A stretch of DNA of 16,885 bases from Opitutaceae bacterium (GCA_003168315.1 PMSP01000378.1:9924-26808); one strand, 5' to 3'; shown: positions 8,401 through 16,690, counted from the stretch's first letter. A program made the numbers and translations. Notes: generated by a model from the letters alone, not told the origin.

Positions 8401-9145
8401 CGGTTGCCGGATTCGCCACCGGGAAAACCGGTCTTTCCGGAACCTGCCCGAATACGGGATCCGGCGTCTTGACCGGATTGAGGATCCCGACCGGGTCCGG
8501 ATTGCGGATGGGCACCTGGGTCGTGATCGTCTCGTCGAGTCGGGGAGCACTCGCGAGTCCGGAGACCTTCGTCAGGACCGGAAGGGGAAGCGTCCTCTTG
8601 GGAGCTTCCACGGACGGGGCCGCTGGGGCCGGGGTGGCCGTCGCGTCGATGGGTTCCGCGACGACGCGCCAGACCGTCTGCCAGCGCGCGGTCGTGTCGG
8701 CCTGCCCCAGGGCCGGCTCGCGCAGGCACGGGGCATCGAGGGCCGTGACCAGGCGCTTCCAGACCTCCAGGAAGACGCAGAGGGTGGTGTCCGTCCCGTT
8801 CGTCAGGTCTTCCAGCAGGTCCGAATCGGCCGAGCTGGTGGTGATGAGGAAGGGCTGGTGGTCGTACCTCTCCCCCACCGGGTTCTCGCAGAGGATCCCG
8901 TCGACATAATACCTGCCCGAACCGATCCTGATCGTCTTGTCGTGGATGGATATCTTGAAGCCGCAGTCCCCCTTCGGTCCGCCGTAGGGCCCGACGATGT
9001 CGCCGATCTCCGTGTCGCGGATATGCTCGTCAATGGCGCATTGCTCATTGACGTCGGCGTCCAGCGCGACGCGCCCCTGCTGCTGGAGCACCGCGGTGTA
9101 GTGCTTGTTCAGGTTGTTCCGGATGCGGCTGAAATCGCCTTTCAT
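5462..9145 (-). CDS. DUF6519 / right-handed beta-helix protein, tail fibre or spike candidate
   Basis: 1227 residues. The N-terminus MKGDFSRIRNNLNKHYTAVL followed by QQGRVALDADVNEQ is the DUF6519 signature and fixes the start; an AAAGG site lies 7 nt upstream. The DUF6519 region reaches about residue 160, a Pro-rich linker with NPDP/TPDPV/RPVFPV repeats about 164-247, and a Cys-containing beta-rich region with CTCE, CRRC and GCC motifs 250-515. From RVGDGVTSHGDFTSI (518-532) a pectate-lyase-like parallel beta-helix begins, with VCVLAGRYFENVEI as first coil and a ladder of N-x-I coil turns to the C-terminus. There are 31 Cys. Beta-helices of this kind form phage tail spikes and other extracellular binding or polysaccharide-cleaving stalks; no catalytic residues can be assigned. 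It follows the gpI-like gene by 38 nt, which is the fibre position in P2-type tails. No signal peptide is present, as expected for a tail component assembled in the cytoplasm. Confidence 0.85.
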   Translation of the reverse strand: MKGDFSRIRNNLNKHYTAVLQQQGRVALDADVNEQCAIDEHIRDTEIGDIVGPYGGPKGDCGFKISIHDKTIRIGSGRYYVDGILCENPVGERYDHQPFLITTSSADSDLLEDLTNGTDTTLCVFLEVWKRLVTALDAPCLREPALGQADTTARWQTVWRVVAEPIDATATPAPAAPSVEAPKRTLPLPVLTKVSGLASAPRLDETITTQVPIRNPDPVGILNPVKTPDPVFGQVPERPVFPVANPATGGCAAMYQTVKGPKSGTLRAKTSDDSSDCTCEPTPQAGYRGLENQLYRVEIHQGGDGATATFKWSRENGSVVAAVEEASSGVNVVVNSLGPDVNLGFQANNWVELTDDTLQFGIPPNQPGTLYQVQEPLPASLTLVLQQPMSGINPARKARVRRWDQFGDSAGSNGISVAANTWIPLENGIQVEFSKGNYQPGDYWLIPARTATGSIEWPPCGSDGREHQEPNRTVIERAPLACISWTEAGGFAIEDCRRCFNNLTTLTDEEGAGCCTFRVGDGVTSHGDFTSIGEAVRHLPPEGGEVCVLAGRYFENVEIFDRVDVTIVGCGADTRIASPSLKPGSQAPAGKLPVIRVEDSQHVKLQSLVVEAAVGCVGILLGEFAPDSALERRIIAVRGIADPGVKDVEMQDLIVLGSNVPGICINGDDVWLECSKVAMRNIASKFPAVYAAGSEIHILENWVGLTTTAVLPNVVQDDMEVYKATQSTGDAGASLVDEEFVSSDYLKSLVVAPCGIQIGGRSTDVYVERNEIEGGCGNGITLGSVIEVDDKGKIVVTSAGLPSQHNTSGTPCEVSTRVPTEQGSGTRLVVEGRLVDIHIEDNRIRDMGLCGVGPVGFFDIRVNTEIVTVEGLFIIENEINRCLNQPIVALSQEESLFMGYGAICVADVVELVVNDNEIISTGSRLKDPACGIFVLHGEGIEISRNHIIDPRTDDTVRFRSLSGYRAGILIVMVTPYESTVARLAAKAETYFAPGGTRRATVYSSAIPALRIQENVVQVRVGLALSVFGLGAFFIQGNHFGTGGAGGTKDQVLALSVVVINLGTPVEFPVPVTRLADLVAFLVAKNEGASNLGSFYDLFATNSIVGSLAPGPVMFSQNRCSLEVGTDLTLTIASILILTLDDLGFQDNQCWYYPAAGEPAVLLDALLFGITNRVVGNRFQEPCGSVLRSCLAVGLASIASLNIASNNIIDKTFVQPIRSNMVVCKKDG

Positions 9146-9152
9146 GGTTGCG

Positions 9153-9158
9153 CCTTTC
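9153..9158 (-). promoter_or_regulatory. Ribosome binding site of the DUF6519 beta-helix gene
   Basis: GAAAGG on the minus strand, 7 nt before the ATG at 9145, within the 37-nt gap after the gpI-like gene. It gives this gene its own initiation signal, unlike the overlapping baseplate genes before it. Confidence 0.5.
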
Positions 9159-9183
9159 TTTGGTCAGGTGGTTGGAAAAGGGT

Positions 9184-11445
9184 CTAAATCAGGTGGGCTC
9201 CGACGCCGAGGAATGCCAGCTCGTCCACGCTCCCGTCCTCGCAGAGAGGCGCGGCGCGGAAGGCCCCGGAGCCGTAGGCATTGCGCTCACGGCGCTTGAT
9301 GATCGGCCGGGAGGGCTCGAGGAAGATGCCGGCCTCCAGCCCGAGGGGGAGGAATTCCGGCGCGCACAGCTGGACGTTGCGGACGCCGAGCGTCTCCTCC
9401 GTGGCGTGGAAGGCGCCCATCTCCGCGCCGTCGTCCGCCCCGGTCCAGACGGCCATCGGCACGTAGCCGCTCAGCATCGCATAGGAGGGATCGCCGTACT
9501 GCAGCGTGATGAAGTCCGGCCACAGGGCGTGCTCGTCGCCGGGAACGTCCGGCAGGCACCGGAACCGCCGGGGCGTGATCGAGTCGTTCGGCACGAAGCA
9601 GAAGCGGACGCATCCGGCCTGCCTGCGGCTGCACCAGATCGCCGCGTCCCACGGGTCGAGGCGCGGCCGGCGCGCGATGAAGATCGAGTTGGAGGCAAGC
9701 TGCATCGTCCGGGTCCAGACCTTCCCGATGACCGTGCAGCTCTCGATGCGCACGTCGGCCCCCTCGGAGGCGAGGTCGGGACCCGCATAGGCCACATTCG
9801 TGGGGCAGCAGCTGTCGATGATGCACGAGCTCATGCAGGCGCTGCCGCCGGGCGCGATCCCCACCGGCCCGCAGATGCATCCCGAAAGGGTCAGCGCGAC
9901 GCCAACTGCCGTGGCCACGAGGCTCGGCTCGCCCGGCTCGACAGGCCTGCCGTTGCGGGTCAGGGCGATTCCGGGGACCAACGTGCAATCCATCAGGGCC
10001 ACGCTGCAGCCGCCGCCCGCGATCTCCACGCTCCCGGAAATCCAGAGTCCGCTGACGAAGAGAGCGCCCGGGACCAGGACCTCGCCGTCGGGTCCGGGGA
10101 TCTGGACCCCCTGGACCTGGATGTCCCCCGTCAGCGTCGTGCAGGAGTCGTTGAAGCTCGGGATGCCATCCTCGTGGACCTCCGCGGCCAGGATCCACAG
10201 CTGGCTCGTGGACGGCAGGCTGATCGCGGACACGCCGGTTAGGTCAGCGCCGATGGATTGAAAGCCGGACAGGAGGATGACGCCGATCTCCCCCGGCGCG
10301 AGTGCGTTCCAGGCGTCCACCGCCGACTGGAGGGTGGGCGTCAGCGGGGCGCCGACCTGGGCAACGAAGGTCGGCCTGGCCGGGGGGGTGCAGGTCCGGG
10401 GGTAGGCCCCGCCGCCGATGAAGCCGCCGAACCCGTAGGTGTAGTTGACCAGCAGCCGGGAGGGAACCGGAAGGTCGGATGCGAACTGGATCCGGCCGAG
10501 CATGGGATCCACCGAGATCTTCCCGGCCTCCGTGCAGCCCCACTGCCCCCCCACTCCGTCGGACAGGTCCCGGCAGCAGATCTGCGAGCGGTCGACGGCC
10601 ACGCCGTCGACCGTCAGGAGGATGCTGGGGCCGTAGAACGCGGCCTTGTCCCAGTAGAATTCCCGGCGGCGGATCGGCTGGGGCACGTCGAGCCGCTTCA
10701 TCAGTCCTTCAAAGGAGACGCGGGGTGGCACCGCGTTGAACAGCGGCATGTCCTGGCCGAGCGGGCTGAACATGTAGCGCTTCCCGTCGACCTGGAAGGC
10801 CGGGGACTGCGTGACCGTGAGGTCCCTCTCCCACCTCCACAGGTAGATGCCGATGTCGGGGATGTTGAACCTTCCGCCGCCGTGCAGGTCGATGTCGAGC
10901 GGCGTGGGATCCGGGTCCTGCGTGCGGCGCACGCGGGGCGCGATGCGCCTCACGTCGATCGTCCGATTCACCGTGTCAAAGGCCGAGTCGAGCCGGTCGA
11001 GCTGCCCGCCCCGCCTGAGGTCAAGCGTGGCCTGGTTCTGGGGACGGAGATGGCGCATGCTCTGCGTCGTGATCAGCAGCTTGAAGAATTCGACGCCGAC
11101 AGCCGGCATCCCCGAGACATCCATCGACACCTGCTCCAGGTCGAGGAGCGTGCCCTTGCGCCGGCGGTAGCCGATCATGTTTGCCACAAAGGCCCTCTGG
11201 CCGACGGCCGAGCTAAGCTCGTAGATCAGGTCCGCCCCGACCAGGTCGCCGATGTAGGGGACGGCCCACGAGGCGCAGGTCTCGATGAATTCGTCGGCGT
11301 AGAGCTGCTCCAGGTTGTCCTGCGTGACGGCGACCTGCGTCGCGATCACCGCGAGGAGCGCCTTCAGCGGCTCGCCGTTTTCCGCGTCGCGCGTGCGATA
11401 GATCGCGGGAAGGAGCTCGTAGATCTGTTCAGGCGTGAAGCTCAT
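9184..11445 (-). CDS. Phage tail protein I (P2 gpI)-like baseplate protein with Cys-rich beta C-terminus
   Basis: 753 residues from the ATG at 11445, which forms an ATGA overlap with the stop of the preceding gene; an upstream in-frame start would add 13 residues inside that gene and is disfavoured. Residues 1-110 (YELLPAIYRTRDAE, ALLAVIATQ, then WAVPYIGDLVGA and YRRRKGTLLDLE) are the P2 gpI/TIGR02242-type module that links the baseplate to fibres. Residues 185-350 hold IGIYLWRW and a beta region ending YTYGFGGFIGGGAYPR. Residues 370-600 look like short beta-helix coils, with a cluster of Cys (435, 480, 487, 523, 525, 537, 541, 546, 547, 570). The conserved block CSRRQAGCVRFCFVP and PRRFRC follows at 605-630, then GDPSYAMLS at 651-659. 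There are 21 Cys in total. It is probably an assembled tail part; P2 gpI itself is only about 180 residues, so the C-terminal 550 residues are an extension. Confidence 0.85.
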   Translation of the reverse strand: MSFTPEQIYELLPAIYRTRDAENGEPLKALLAVIATQVAVTQDNLEQLYADEFIETCASWAVPYIGDLVGADLIYELSSAVGQRAFVANMIGYRRRKGTLLDLEQVSMDVSGMPAVGVEFFKLLITTQSMRHLRPQNQATLDLRRGGQLDRLDSAFDTVNRTIDVRRIAPRVRRTQDPDPTPLDIDLHGGGRFNIPDIGIYLWRWERDLTVTQSPAFQVDGKRYMFSPLGQDMPLFNAVPPRVSFEGLMKRLDVPQPIRRREFYWDKAAFYGPSILLTVDGVAVDRSQICCRDLSDGVGGQWGCTEAGKISVDPMLGRIQFASDLPVPSRLLVNYTYGFGGFIGGGAYPRTCTPPARPTFVAQVGAPLTPTLQSAVDAWNALAPGEIGVILLSGFQSIGADLTGVSAISLPSTSQLWILAAEVHEDGIPSFNDSCTTLTGDIQVQGVQIPGPDGEVLVPGALFVSGLWISGSVEIAGGGCSVALMDCTLVPGIALTRNGRPVEPGEPSLVATAVGVALTLSGCICGPVGIAPGGSACMSSCIIDSCCPTNVAYAGPDLASEGADVRIESCTVIGKVWTRTMQLASNSIFIARRPRLDPWDAAIWCSRRQAGCVRFCFVPNDSITPRRFRCLPDVPGDEHALWPDFITLQYGDPSYAMLSGYVPMAVWTGADDGAEMGAFHATEETLGVRNVQLCAPEFLPLGLEAGIFLEPSRPIIKRRERNAYGSGAFRAAPLCEDGSVDELAFLGVGAHLI

Positions 11446-14216
11446 GACGTTTGCAGCGCCCAGGGCACGACCAGCCCCTGGCACGCGGGATCGAGGACCA
11501 AAATCTCGGCTGGCGTCAGAGTGCCGTCCGAGCCCGAGACGGGCGCGGAGGCGCGCAGGACGGACGGTGGCGGGCCGGACCCCTGGCCGGTGTCGGACCT
11601 GTAGAACGCGGTGATCTCGACGGCGACGACACCGGGCACCTGCTGGATGACGGCGATGACCTCGCTCTGGGCCACGCCCTCGCCGAACTGCTGCTGGTCG
11701 AAGCTGAAGGTGGACATGAGCGAGGCCCAGGCCTGCGCGAGCACGAGCGTCGGGTCGTAGTCGGCGCCGACCTGGACGCTGGCGCCCACGTCGAAGAGGA
11801 TCGGCGCCTGCGACTGGACCAACACCGGGACGTAGGGATTGCCGATGTTGTGAAAGGCCGTGACGAGGTCGGTGGTGGTCGGCGGCCCCAGGACGGCGCC
11901 ACCCGGGCCGGACGCCGTCAGGAAAACCCCGCGCACCCCGTTGAACCAGGTCCAGGTGGCCAGTGCCTTCAGGATGCCCCCGAAGACGAGGGCGTAGTTC
12001 TGGTAGTCGTCGAGCGAGACGACGCGGCCGAGCGTCAGCACGTTCAGCGGCGCGCTGGACCGTGCGGTCGCGGCCGTGTCCGGATCGCTGGCGCCCCCGG
12101 CCGGCGACGGATTGGTCGCGCTCTTAAGGCCCTGCGGCCGGTCCAGGGGCTGAGTCAGCTGGCCAGCCTGGACCATGCCGGGGAGCCCGATTCCCTTCCG
12201 GTAGACCGCCCGGATGTTCATCTGCCCGGTCGGCGTGCGCGCACCGGCGACGCCGTCGCCGAACTGGATCGTCACGCTCTGGTCCTCGTTCATCACCGTG
12301 ACGAACACCCGGTCGCTCGGGCCCGAGTCCAGGAAGTTGCCCACCTCGTTCCACTCGAGGTTGTTCACCCACACCTGAAGCGTGGAGACCACCCCCAGGC
12401 CGGCGGACGAACTCAGGTAGGTGAGCGGCGACTGCTTGAGCGTGAACTGGAGCGCGGGATTGGTCGAGTCGCCGCTGCCGAGGATCTCGTTCACGGTCTG
12501 GCCGTCGGTCGCCAGGACCACGTTGGCGTTCACGCCGACCGTGCCGCGGTCATAGATGCCGGCCAGCGGCTGCGAGAACGTCAGCGTGGTGCTGGGGCCG
12601 CTGGGAACGGCCTCGTTGACGATCGCCGCCTCGCTCGCGGTCGGGTCGGCCGCCGCGGAGGGCACGAGGACAAGGTCGCCGTCGGCCAGCTGGAGCGTGC
12701 CCGCGACCCCGCTGGTCGTCGTGACCTGCCACAGTCCGGTCACCGGGGGATACTGGGTCACGATGAACTGCTGGCCGACCGTGACCGGCTGCTCGGCCGC
12801 GGCGCCGCCCGGGACGAAGCTCTTGCCGGTGGTGTTCACCTGCAGCCGGAGATTCCGGCCAGAAATGGCCACGGCCTGCCCGGCGGCGAGCTCCTGGATA
12901 TCGGCAATCACCAGCGTCTTGCCCGCAACGGGCAGGAGCATCCCCGGCTGGATCGCATAGGGCCAGGTCCCGCCAAAGGGCGGGTCGACAGGCGTGAGCG
13001 GGCTGCTCTGGACGTAAACGGCGCAGTTGCGCGTGTCGCCGGAGACAAGGCCGCTCAGCTGGGTCGGCACCGCGCTGATCGGCTGGGATGCCGCGTTCAG
13101 GGTCTGCTCGTTTGAGAGCGCCACCCGGGTGGTCTTGGTCGTCAGCGTGAAATGCATCGGGGCGTACTCGTCAGCCGCCGTGATCTGGTAGAGCACCGGA
13201 ACCCCCTCGCTCACGAAGACCGCCCACTGGGGGACGGCGCCGGTGCCCGTCGCCGGAGCGAGGCCCGGATAGGTGGCGTCCAGGCAGACCTGGTTGCTCC
13301 CCGACCCGAACTTTGCGATGTCAAAGTCCCAGTCCGGGCCGCTGCCGTAGTCGGAGTAGGTCGTCGAGTTTAGGATAGGCAGCGTGGTCGCGAACACCCG
13401 GGGATCCGGAGCCTGCGCGCCGTAGATGAGGGCCTTCGCCCGGAAGGCGTAGACGCTTGCGCCCGACCCGGTGACCTCGGCCAGTCCCTGGTCCCAGGTG
13501 ACGTAGGTGTTGCCCGACGCCGGGTTGACGGCGACCGACGTGATGAAGTGGAACTCCGCGGCCGGGTTGGCGACGAAAAGGATGGCGTCCCCGACCTTCA
13601 GGTTGTTGCTCGCGCCGGCGAGCCACAGGGAGGTGGCCCCGGAGGCGAGGCTCCAGGGCATCGTCGCCTGGGCGGGGATCGCGTTGTATTCGATCAGCGC
13701 GGTCAGGTCGCTGGAGGTCTCGAACACCTGAGGGGTCTGGCCCGGCCCCGGGACGCTCTGGACGGCGCTCCCCGCGGCGATCAGCACGTTGTCGGGGGAT
13801 CCGGCTGCGCTGTTCAGCGTGAACGCGATGTAGGCGGAGGCCGACGCTCCCGGCGCCGGCTTGTACCCCACCAGGGCCGCCAGCTCGAAGACCGATCGCT
13901 GGTCCACCGCCGTCCTCAGGTACAGCTCGTTGGCGATCCTCTCCTGGTAGAAGCTCAGGATATCCGACACCGTCGCCCAAGCGTCCAGGAGGGCGATCGT
14001 GAAATCCGTGTCCAGCCTCGTGCGCAGCCCGCCGAGGGCGGGCCACTGGGAATTCGACAGGCCCGCCAGCAGGCTGGCCTTGAACTCGGGCTGCGTCCCG
14101 ACCCGGTACTGGATCGCGGACAGCCGGGGCCGGTTCGTGATCGGCTGGGGCGTCTGCAGGGTGATCCCCTCGCAGCAGCCGCACATCGTGTCCTGGTCCT
14201 GGCAGTCCCCGTTCAT
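11442..14216 (-). CDS. Second giant baseplate J-like assembly protein (TIGR02243-like)
   Basis: 924 residues. The start ATG at 14216 overlaps the previous stop by 4 nt (ATGA) and has a purine-rich GGGAGGGGG site just before it. The N-terminus carries Cys5, Cys12, Cys14 and Cys15 (TMCGCCEGI), followed by NRPRLSAIQYRVGT. Residues 66-122 (TRLDTDFTIALLDAWATVSDIL, SFYQERIANELYLRTA, VGYKPAPGASASAY) are the conserved N-terminal module of putative baseplate assembly proteins. A long beta-rich insertion fills about 130-610. The J-like C-terminus then shows SVTIQFGDGVAGAR (647-660), YRKGIGLPG (672-680), TNPSPAGGASD (701-711) and the usual S-L-D-D-Y (734-738). J proteins form the wedges of contractile tail baseplates, where they close around the tube. 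Only three further Cys are present (311, 398, 912), so the four at the N-terminus stand out. Confidence 0.85.
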   Translation of the reverse strand: MNGDCQDQDTMCGCCEGITLQTPQPITNRPRLSAIQYRVGTQPEFKASLLAGLSNSQWPALGGLRTRLDTDFTIALLDAWATVSDILSFYQERIANELYLRTAVDQRSVFELAALVGYKPAPGASASAYIAFTLNSAAGSPDNVLIAAGSAVQSVPGPGQTPQVFETSSDLTALIEYNAIPAQATMPWSLASGATSLWLAGASNNLKVGDAILFVANPAAEFHFITSVAVNPASGNTYVTWDQGLAEVTGSGASVYAFRAKALIYGAQAPDPRVFATTLPILNSTTYSDYGSGPDWDFDIAKFGSGSNQVCLDATYPGLAPATGTGAVPQWAVFVSEGVPVLYQITAADEYAPMHFTLTTKTTRVALSNEQTLNAASQPISAVPTQLSGLVSGDTRNCAVYVQSSPLTPVDPPFGGTWPYAIQPGMLLPVAGKTLVIADIQELAAGQAVAISGRNLRLQVNTTGKSFVPGGAAAEQPVTVGQQFIVTQYPPVTGLWQVTTTSGVAGTLQLADGDLVLVPSAAADPTASEAAIVNEAVPSGPSTTLTFSQPLAGIYDRGTVGVNANVVLATDGQTVNEILGSGDSTNPALQFTLKQSPLTYLSSSAGLGVVSTLQVWVNNLEWNEVGNFLDSGPSDRVFVTVMNEDQSVTIQFGDGVAGARTPTGQMNIRAVYRKGIGLPGMVQAGQLTQPLDRPQGLKSATNPSPAGGASDPDTAATARSSAPLNVLTLGRVVSLDDYQNYALVFGGILKALATWTWFNGVRGVFLTASGPGGAVLGPPTTTDLVTAFHNIGNPYVPVLVQSQAPILFDVGASVQVGADYDPTLVLAQAWASLMSTFSFDQQQFGEGVAQSEVIAVIQQVPGVVAVEITAFYRSDTGQGSGPPPSVLRASAPVSGSDGTLTPAEILVLDPACQGLVVPWALQTS

Positions 14217-16690
14217 TTTCCCCCTCCCATGTTAAGGACTAGGATCCCGTAGTCGGCCCGGTCGGGATCGTTGTCGCACCGCGCGATCTCCAGCCGGCCC
14301 ATGGTCAGGTAGCCCTGGGCCGCGCCGTCGATGGACGGGTCGCTCATCCGCTGCAGCACGCTGAGCGTCACCGAGGCCACGCCCTCCACCCCCTGGACCG
14401 CGGCCACCAGCGGGCTCGCAAAGATCGTCTGGCCGAACGTGAAATTGTCCGGGTTCAGGATGCCCGGCTGCCCGCCGCACTGGTTTCCCGTGATCAGCAG
14501 CTTTTCTATGGCCGCCTCCACGTCGCCCTGGAAGTGGTCGAGGTCCACGCAGACGAACATCTCGATCCGCAGCCCGACGATCAGGGCCGCCTCCGCGTCG
14601 AGGTCCATGCCCATCATCCGCAGCAGGTCGAGCCGCTTCTCCGTGGAGCGGACGAGCGACTCGGGCAGGTTCTCCGCCACGGAGTCGATCGAGACGAAGG
14701 CGGTGTACCAGCTCCCGGTCCAGCGAAACGTGCCGCGCGCCTCGCGGATCGCCGGGTCCAGCGCGGCCATCGTGCCGTAGTCATCCTCGGTCACGGCGCG
14801 CAGCTGGGTCATGAAGGCGAACGGCGCGCACTGCCGGATGTGCTCCATCGTTTCCGGGTCCACGCCCCCTGCGGCTGCCAGGGGATTGGTCACCAGCGCG
14901 ATGCCGGCCACCGGGGTCAGGACGTGCGCCAGGGTGTCGAACCCGACGTTGCCCACCGCCCCGTTTCCCACGCGGTAGAAGGCCTGGAAGGAGGCTCCCA
15001 CCGGCGGGGCCTCCCCGCAGTGGCCGTCGCCGAAGCGGAGGAAGGCCGCCCCGTTGTACTCGATCTCGACGACACATCCCCTCTGGGTCTCGTCCAGCGA
15101 GAGCAGGTCCGGCAGGACGTCCCAGGGGTTGAGGCTGTCGTCCGTCACCGTGATCTGGGCCACCGGGGGCGACGCCCCAAAGGCCGGCGGTCCAAGGAAC
15201 ACCGAGGCCGAGGACCCGTCGAAGGCCCGCGCAAACGTCAGCGGCGCGTTCGCCAGCTGGGGATAGTAGGCGGACCGCGGCGGATCGACGGGGCTTGTGC
15301 TGTTGCATGCGCACGTGTTCTCGGTCGCCAGGGCCTCGGCTGGGCCCGGCACCTCTCCCAGGGCCTCGGGGGCGCCGGGCCAGAGCCCCTGGTCGGCCGG
15401 CACGATGTTGCCGAGGGCTACGCTGACGTTCTCGACCTGGATCTGCCCGTGTTCCGCGTCGGTCGTGGACGAGATGCAGAGCGGGAAAGGCAGCGCGTCG
15501 GCCGCGCCCCAGGTGATCTCGGTCACGCAGAGCCCCGGGTTCAGGGGATCCTCGAGCAGCCGGTCCTTGTAGTCGCGGGTCCTCGCGCCGGTGAGCATGA
15601 CGGCCCAGCGCTTGGCGGGATCCGCGTCATCCGGGTCGCCCGTCAGCGGTCCGATGACCTCCTGGAAGACCAGCACCGTGCCGGGAGCCAGCGACGTCAG
15701 CGTCCCGAGGAGGGTCGCCCGCGTGCTCCCCGTGCCGAGGCAGCAGTTGGAATCGCTCCACGTGTAGAACTGCATCTGGTTCTGCTCGGGATACAGGGTC
15801 GCCGCGCCCATCGTGCTGAAGGCCGGCGCGCTCTTCTGGAGCGTGGCGACCAGGGCATACTGGTTCGGGTTGACGGAAGGGGGCAGCCCGGGAACCCGGG
15901 GGAAGACCTGCGTGAGCGCCGGGAGCGGCACGCTGACCGTTATGTTCTTCGCCAGCTGGAAATAGACCCAGGCCCTCGCATTGCAGCCCTCGTTCAGCGG
16001 GTAGTCCACCAGCCGGGCGTGCCGGCGCAGCGAGATCCGGCTGCGCGCCGTGTCCAGGTAGGCCTCCGTGCCGACCGCGTCCTGCTGGTAGCTCAGGTGG
16101 TCGCCGACGTAGGCCAGCGTCTCCACGAGAGCGATCCCGATGTCCGGCACATGGGTCTCCGTCCAGGCGCTCGTGAGGACGGCCATCCTGTCCAGCATCA
16201 CCTGCCGAAACCCGTCGTAGTCCTTCGCAAGGTAGTTGATGTCGGGCTCAGGCGGGAGATCCGGCGGGCAGCAGGTGTCGGCCAGGCAGTCCCCAATCGC
16301 GGGACACCCGGCCTTGAACGAAAACCCGACCTGGCAGAGCTGGGGGTCGAACCCGTCGGGGGGATCCTCGGATCCCGGGCCGGGCTCCGCGATCAGCCGG
16401 AGCGTGTAGGGCGCAAAGTCGCCGGACTTGTCCAGCCCGATCGTGACGACAAAGGGGGCGTCATTCGTGCCGGCCGTGACCGAGACCACCTTCACCTGGG
16501 CGTCGGCCGCCCCCCCCGTGATGACCACCTGGGCCACCTCGAGCGTCACGTTCCTCGCGTCGTGCAGGAGCGTGAGAAGCAGCTCGGTCCCGCAGGGCCG
16601 GTTGCCGGCCACCTCGAGATAGTCGATGCCGTTCAGGAGGGGATCCTGAAGCACGAGCGCCCGGCGGTAATTATTGGAGCAGGAATACAT
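14213..16690 (-). CDS. First giant baseplate J-like assembly protein (TIGR02243-like)
   Basis: 825 residues from the ATG at 16690, which shares one base with the stop of the gp25-like gene (TGATG). The longer in-frame start at 16831 lies inside that gene and encodes a Arg/His-rich stretch, so it is rejected. The N-terminus has LLNGIDYLEV (18-27). A Cys cluster (119, 129, 135, 140, 141) precedes the conserved module NYLAKDYDGFRQVMLDRM (152-169), DIGIALVETLAYVGDHLSYQ (183-202) and TARSRISLRRHARLVDY (214-230). The J-like core has FLRFGDGHCGE (550-560), YRVGNGAVGNVG (572-583), NPLAAAGGVDPE (602-613) and RAVTEDDY (631-638). A C-terminal wedge-type domain follows. It would form baseplate wedges together with the gp25-like protein and the second J-like protein. 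There are 20 Cys, several paired. A C8 run at 16510-16517 falls in the codons for TGGAA. Confidence 0.87.
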   Translation of the reverse strand: MYSCSNNYRRALVLQDPLLNGIDYLEVAGNRPCGTELLLTLLHDARNVTLEVAQVVITGGAADAQVKVVSVTAGTNDAPFVVTIGLDKSGDFAPYTLRLIAEPGPGSEDPPDGFDPQLCQVGFSFKAGCPAIGDCLADTCCPPDLPPEPDINYLAKDYDGFRQVMLDRMAVLTSAWTETHVPDIGIALVETLAYVGDHLSYQQDAVGTEAYLDTARSRISLRRHARLVDYPLNEGCNARAWVYFQLAKNITVSVPLPALTQVFPRVPGLPPSVNPNQYALVATLQKSAPAFSTMGAATLYPEQNQMQFYTWSDSNCCLGTGSTRATLLGTLTSLAPGTVLVFQEVIGPLTGDPDDADPAKRWAVMLTGARTRDYKDRLLEDPLNPGLCVTEITWGAADALPFPLCISSTTDAEHGQIQVENVSVALGNIVPADQGLWPGAPEALGEVPGPAEALATENTCACNSTSPVDPPRSAYYPQLANAPLTFARAFDGSSASVFLGPPAFGASPPVAQITVTDDSLNPWDVLPDLLSLDETQRGCVVEIEYNGAAFLRFGDGHCGEAPPVGASFQAFYRVGNGAVGNVGFDTLAHVLTPVAGIALVTNPLAAAGGVDPETMEHIRQCAPFAFMTQLRAVTEDDYGTMAALDPAIREARGTFRWTGSWYTAFVSIDSVAENLPESLVRSTEKRLDLLRMMGMDLDAEAALIVGLRIEMFVCVDLDHFQGDVEAAIEKLLITGNQCGGQPGILNPDNFTFGQTIFASPLVAAVQGVEGVASVTLSVLQRMSDPSIDGAAQGYLTMGRLEIARCDNDPDRADYGILVLNMGGGK
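14220..14228 (-). promoter_or_regulatory. Internal ribosome binding site for the second J-like gene
   Basis: GGGAGGGGG on the minus strand, 3 nt before the ATG at 14216 and inside the codons for the last residues (NMGGGK) of the first J-like protein. Together with the ATGA overlap it suggests coupled but well supported re-initiation. The spacing is short for a Shine-Dalgarno core, so part of its effect may come from its upstream half. Confidence 0.5.

Noticed and set aside
5462..9145. Enzymatic (pectate lyase or endosialidase) call for the beta-helix protein
   Set aside because: The fold is readable from the coil repeats, but I could not identify a catalytic set of residues, so only a structural role is stated.
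10258..11604. 448-residue plus-strand open frame opposite the gpI-like gene
   Set aside because: Shadow frame; the minus strand carries the conserved gpI motifs and the overlapping start-stop junctions.
11451..13115. 554-residue plus-strand open frame opposite the second J-like gene
   Set aside because: Composition and lack of motifs mark it as a shadow of the J-like gene.
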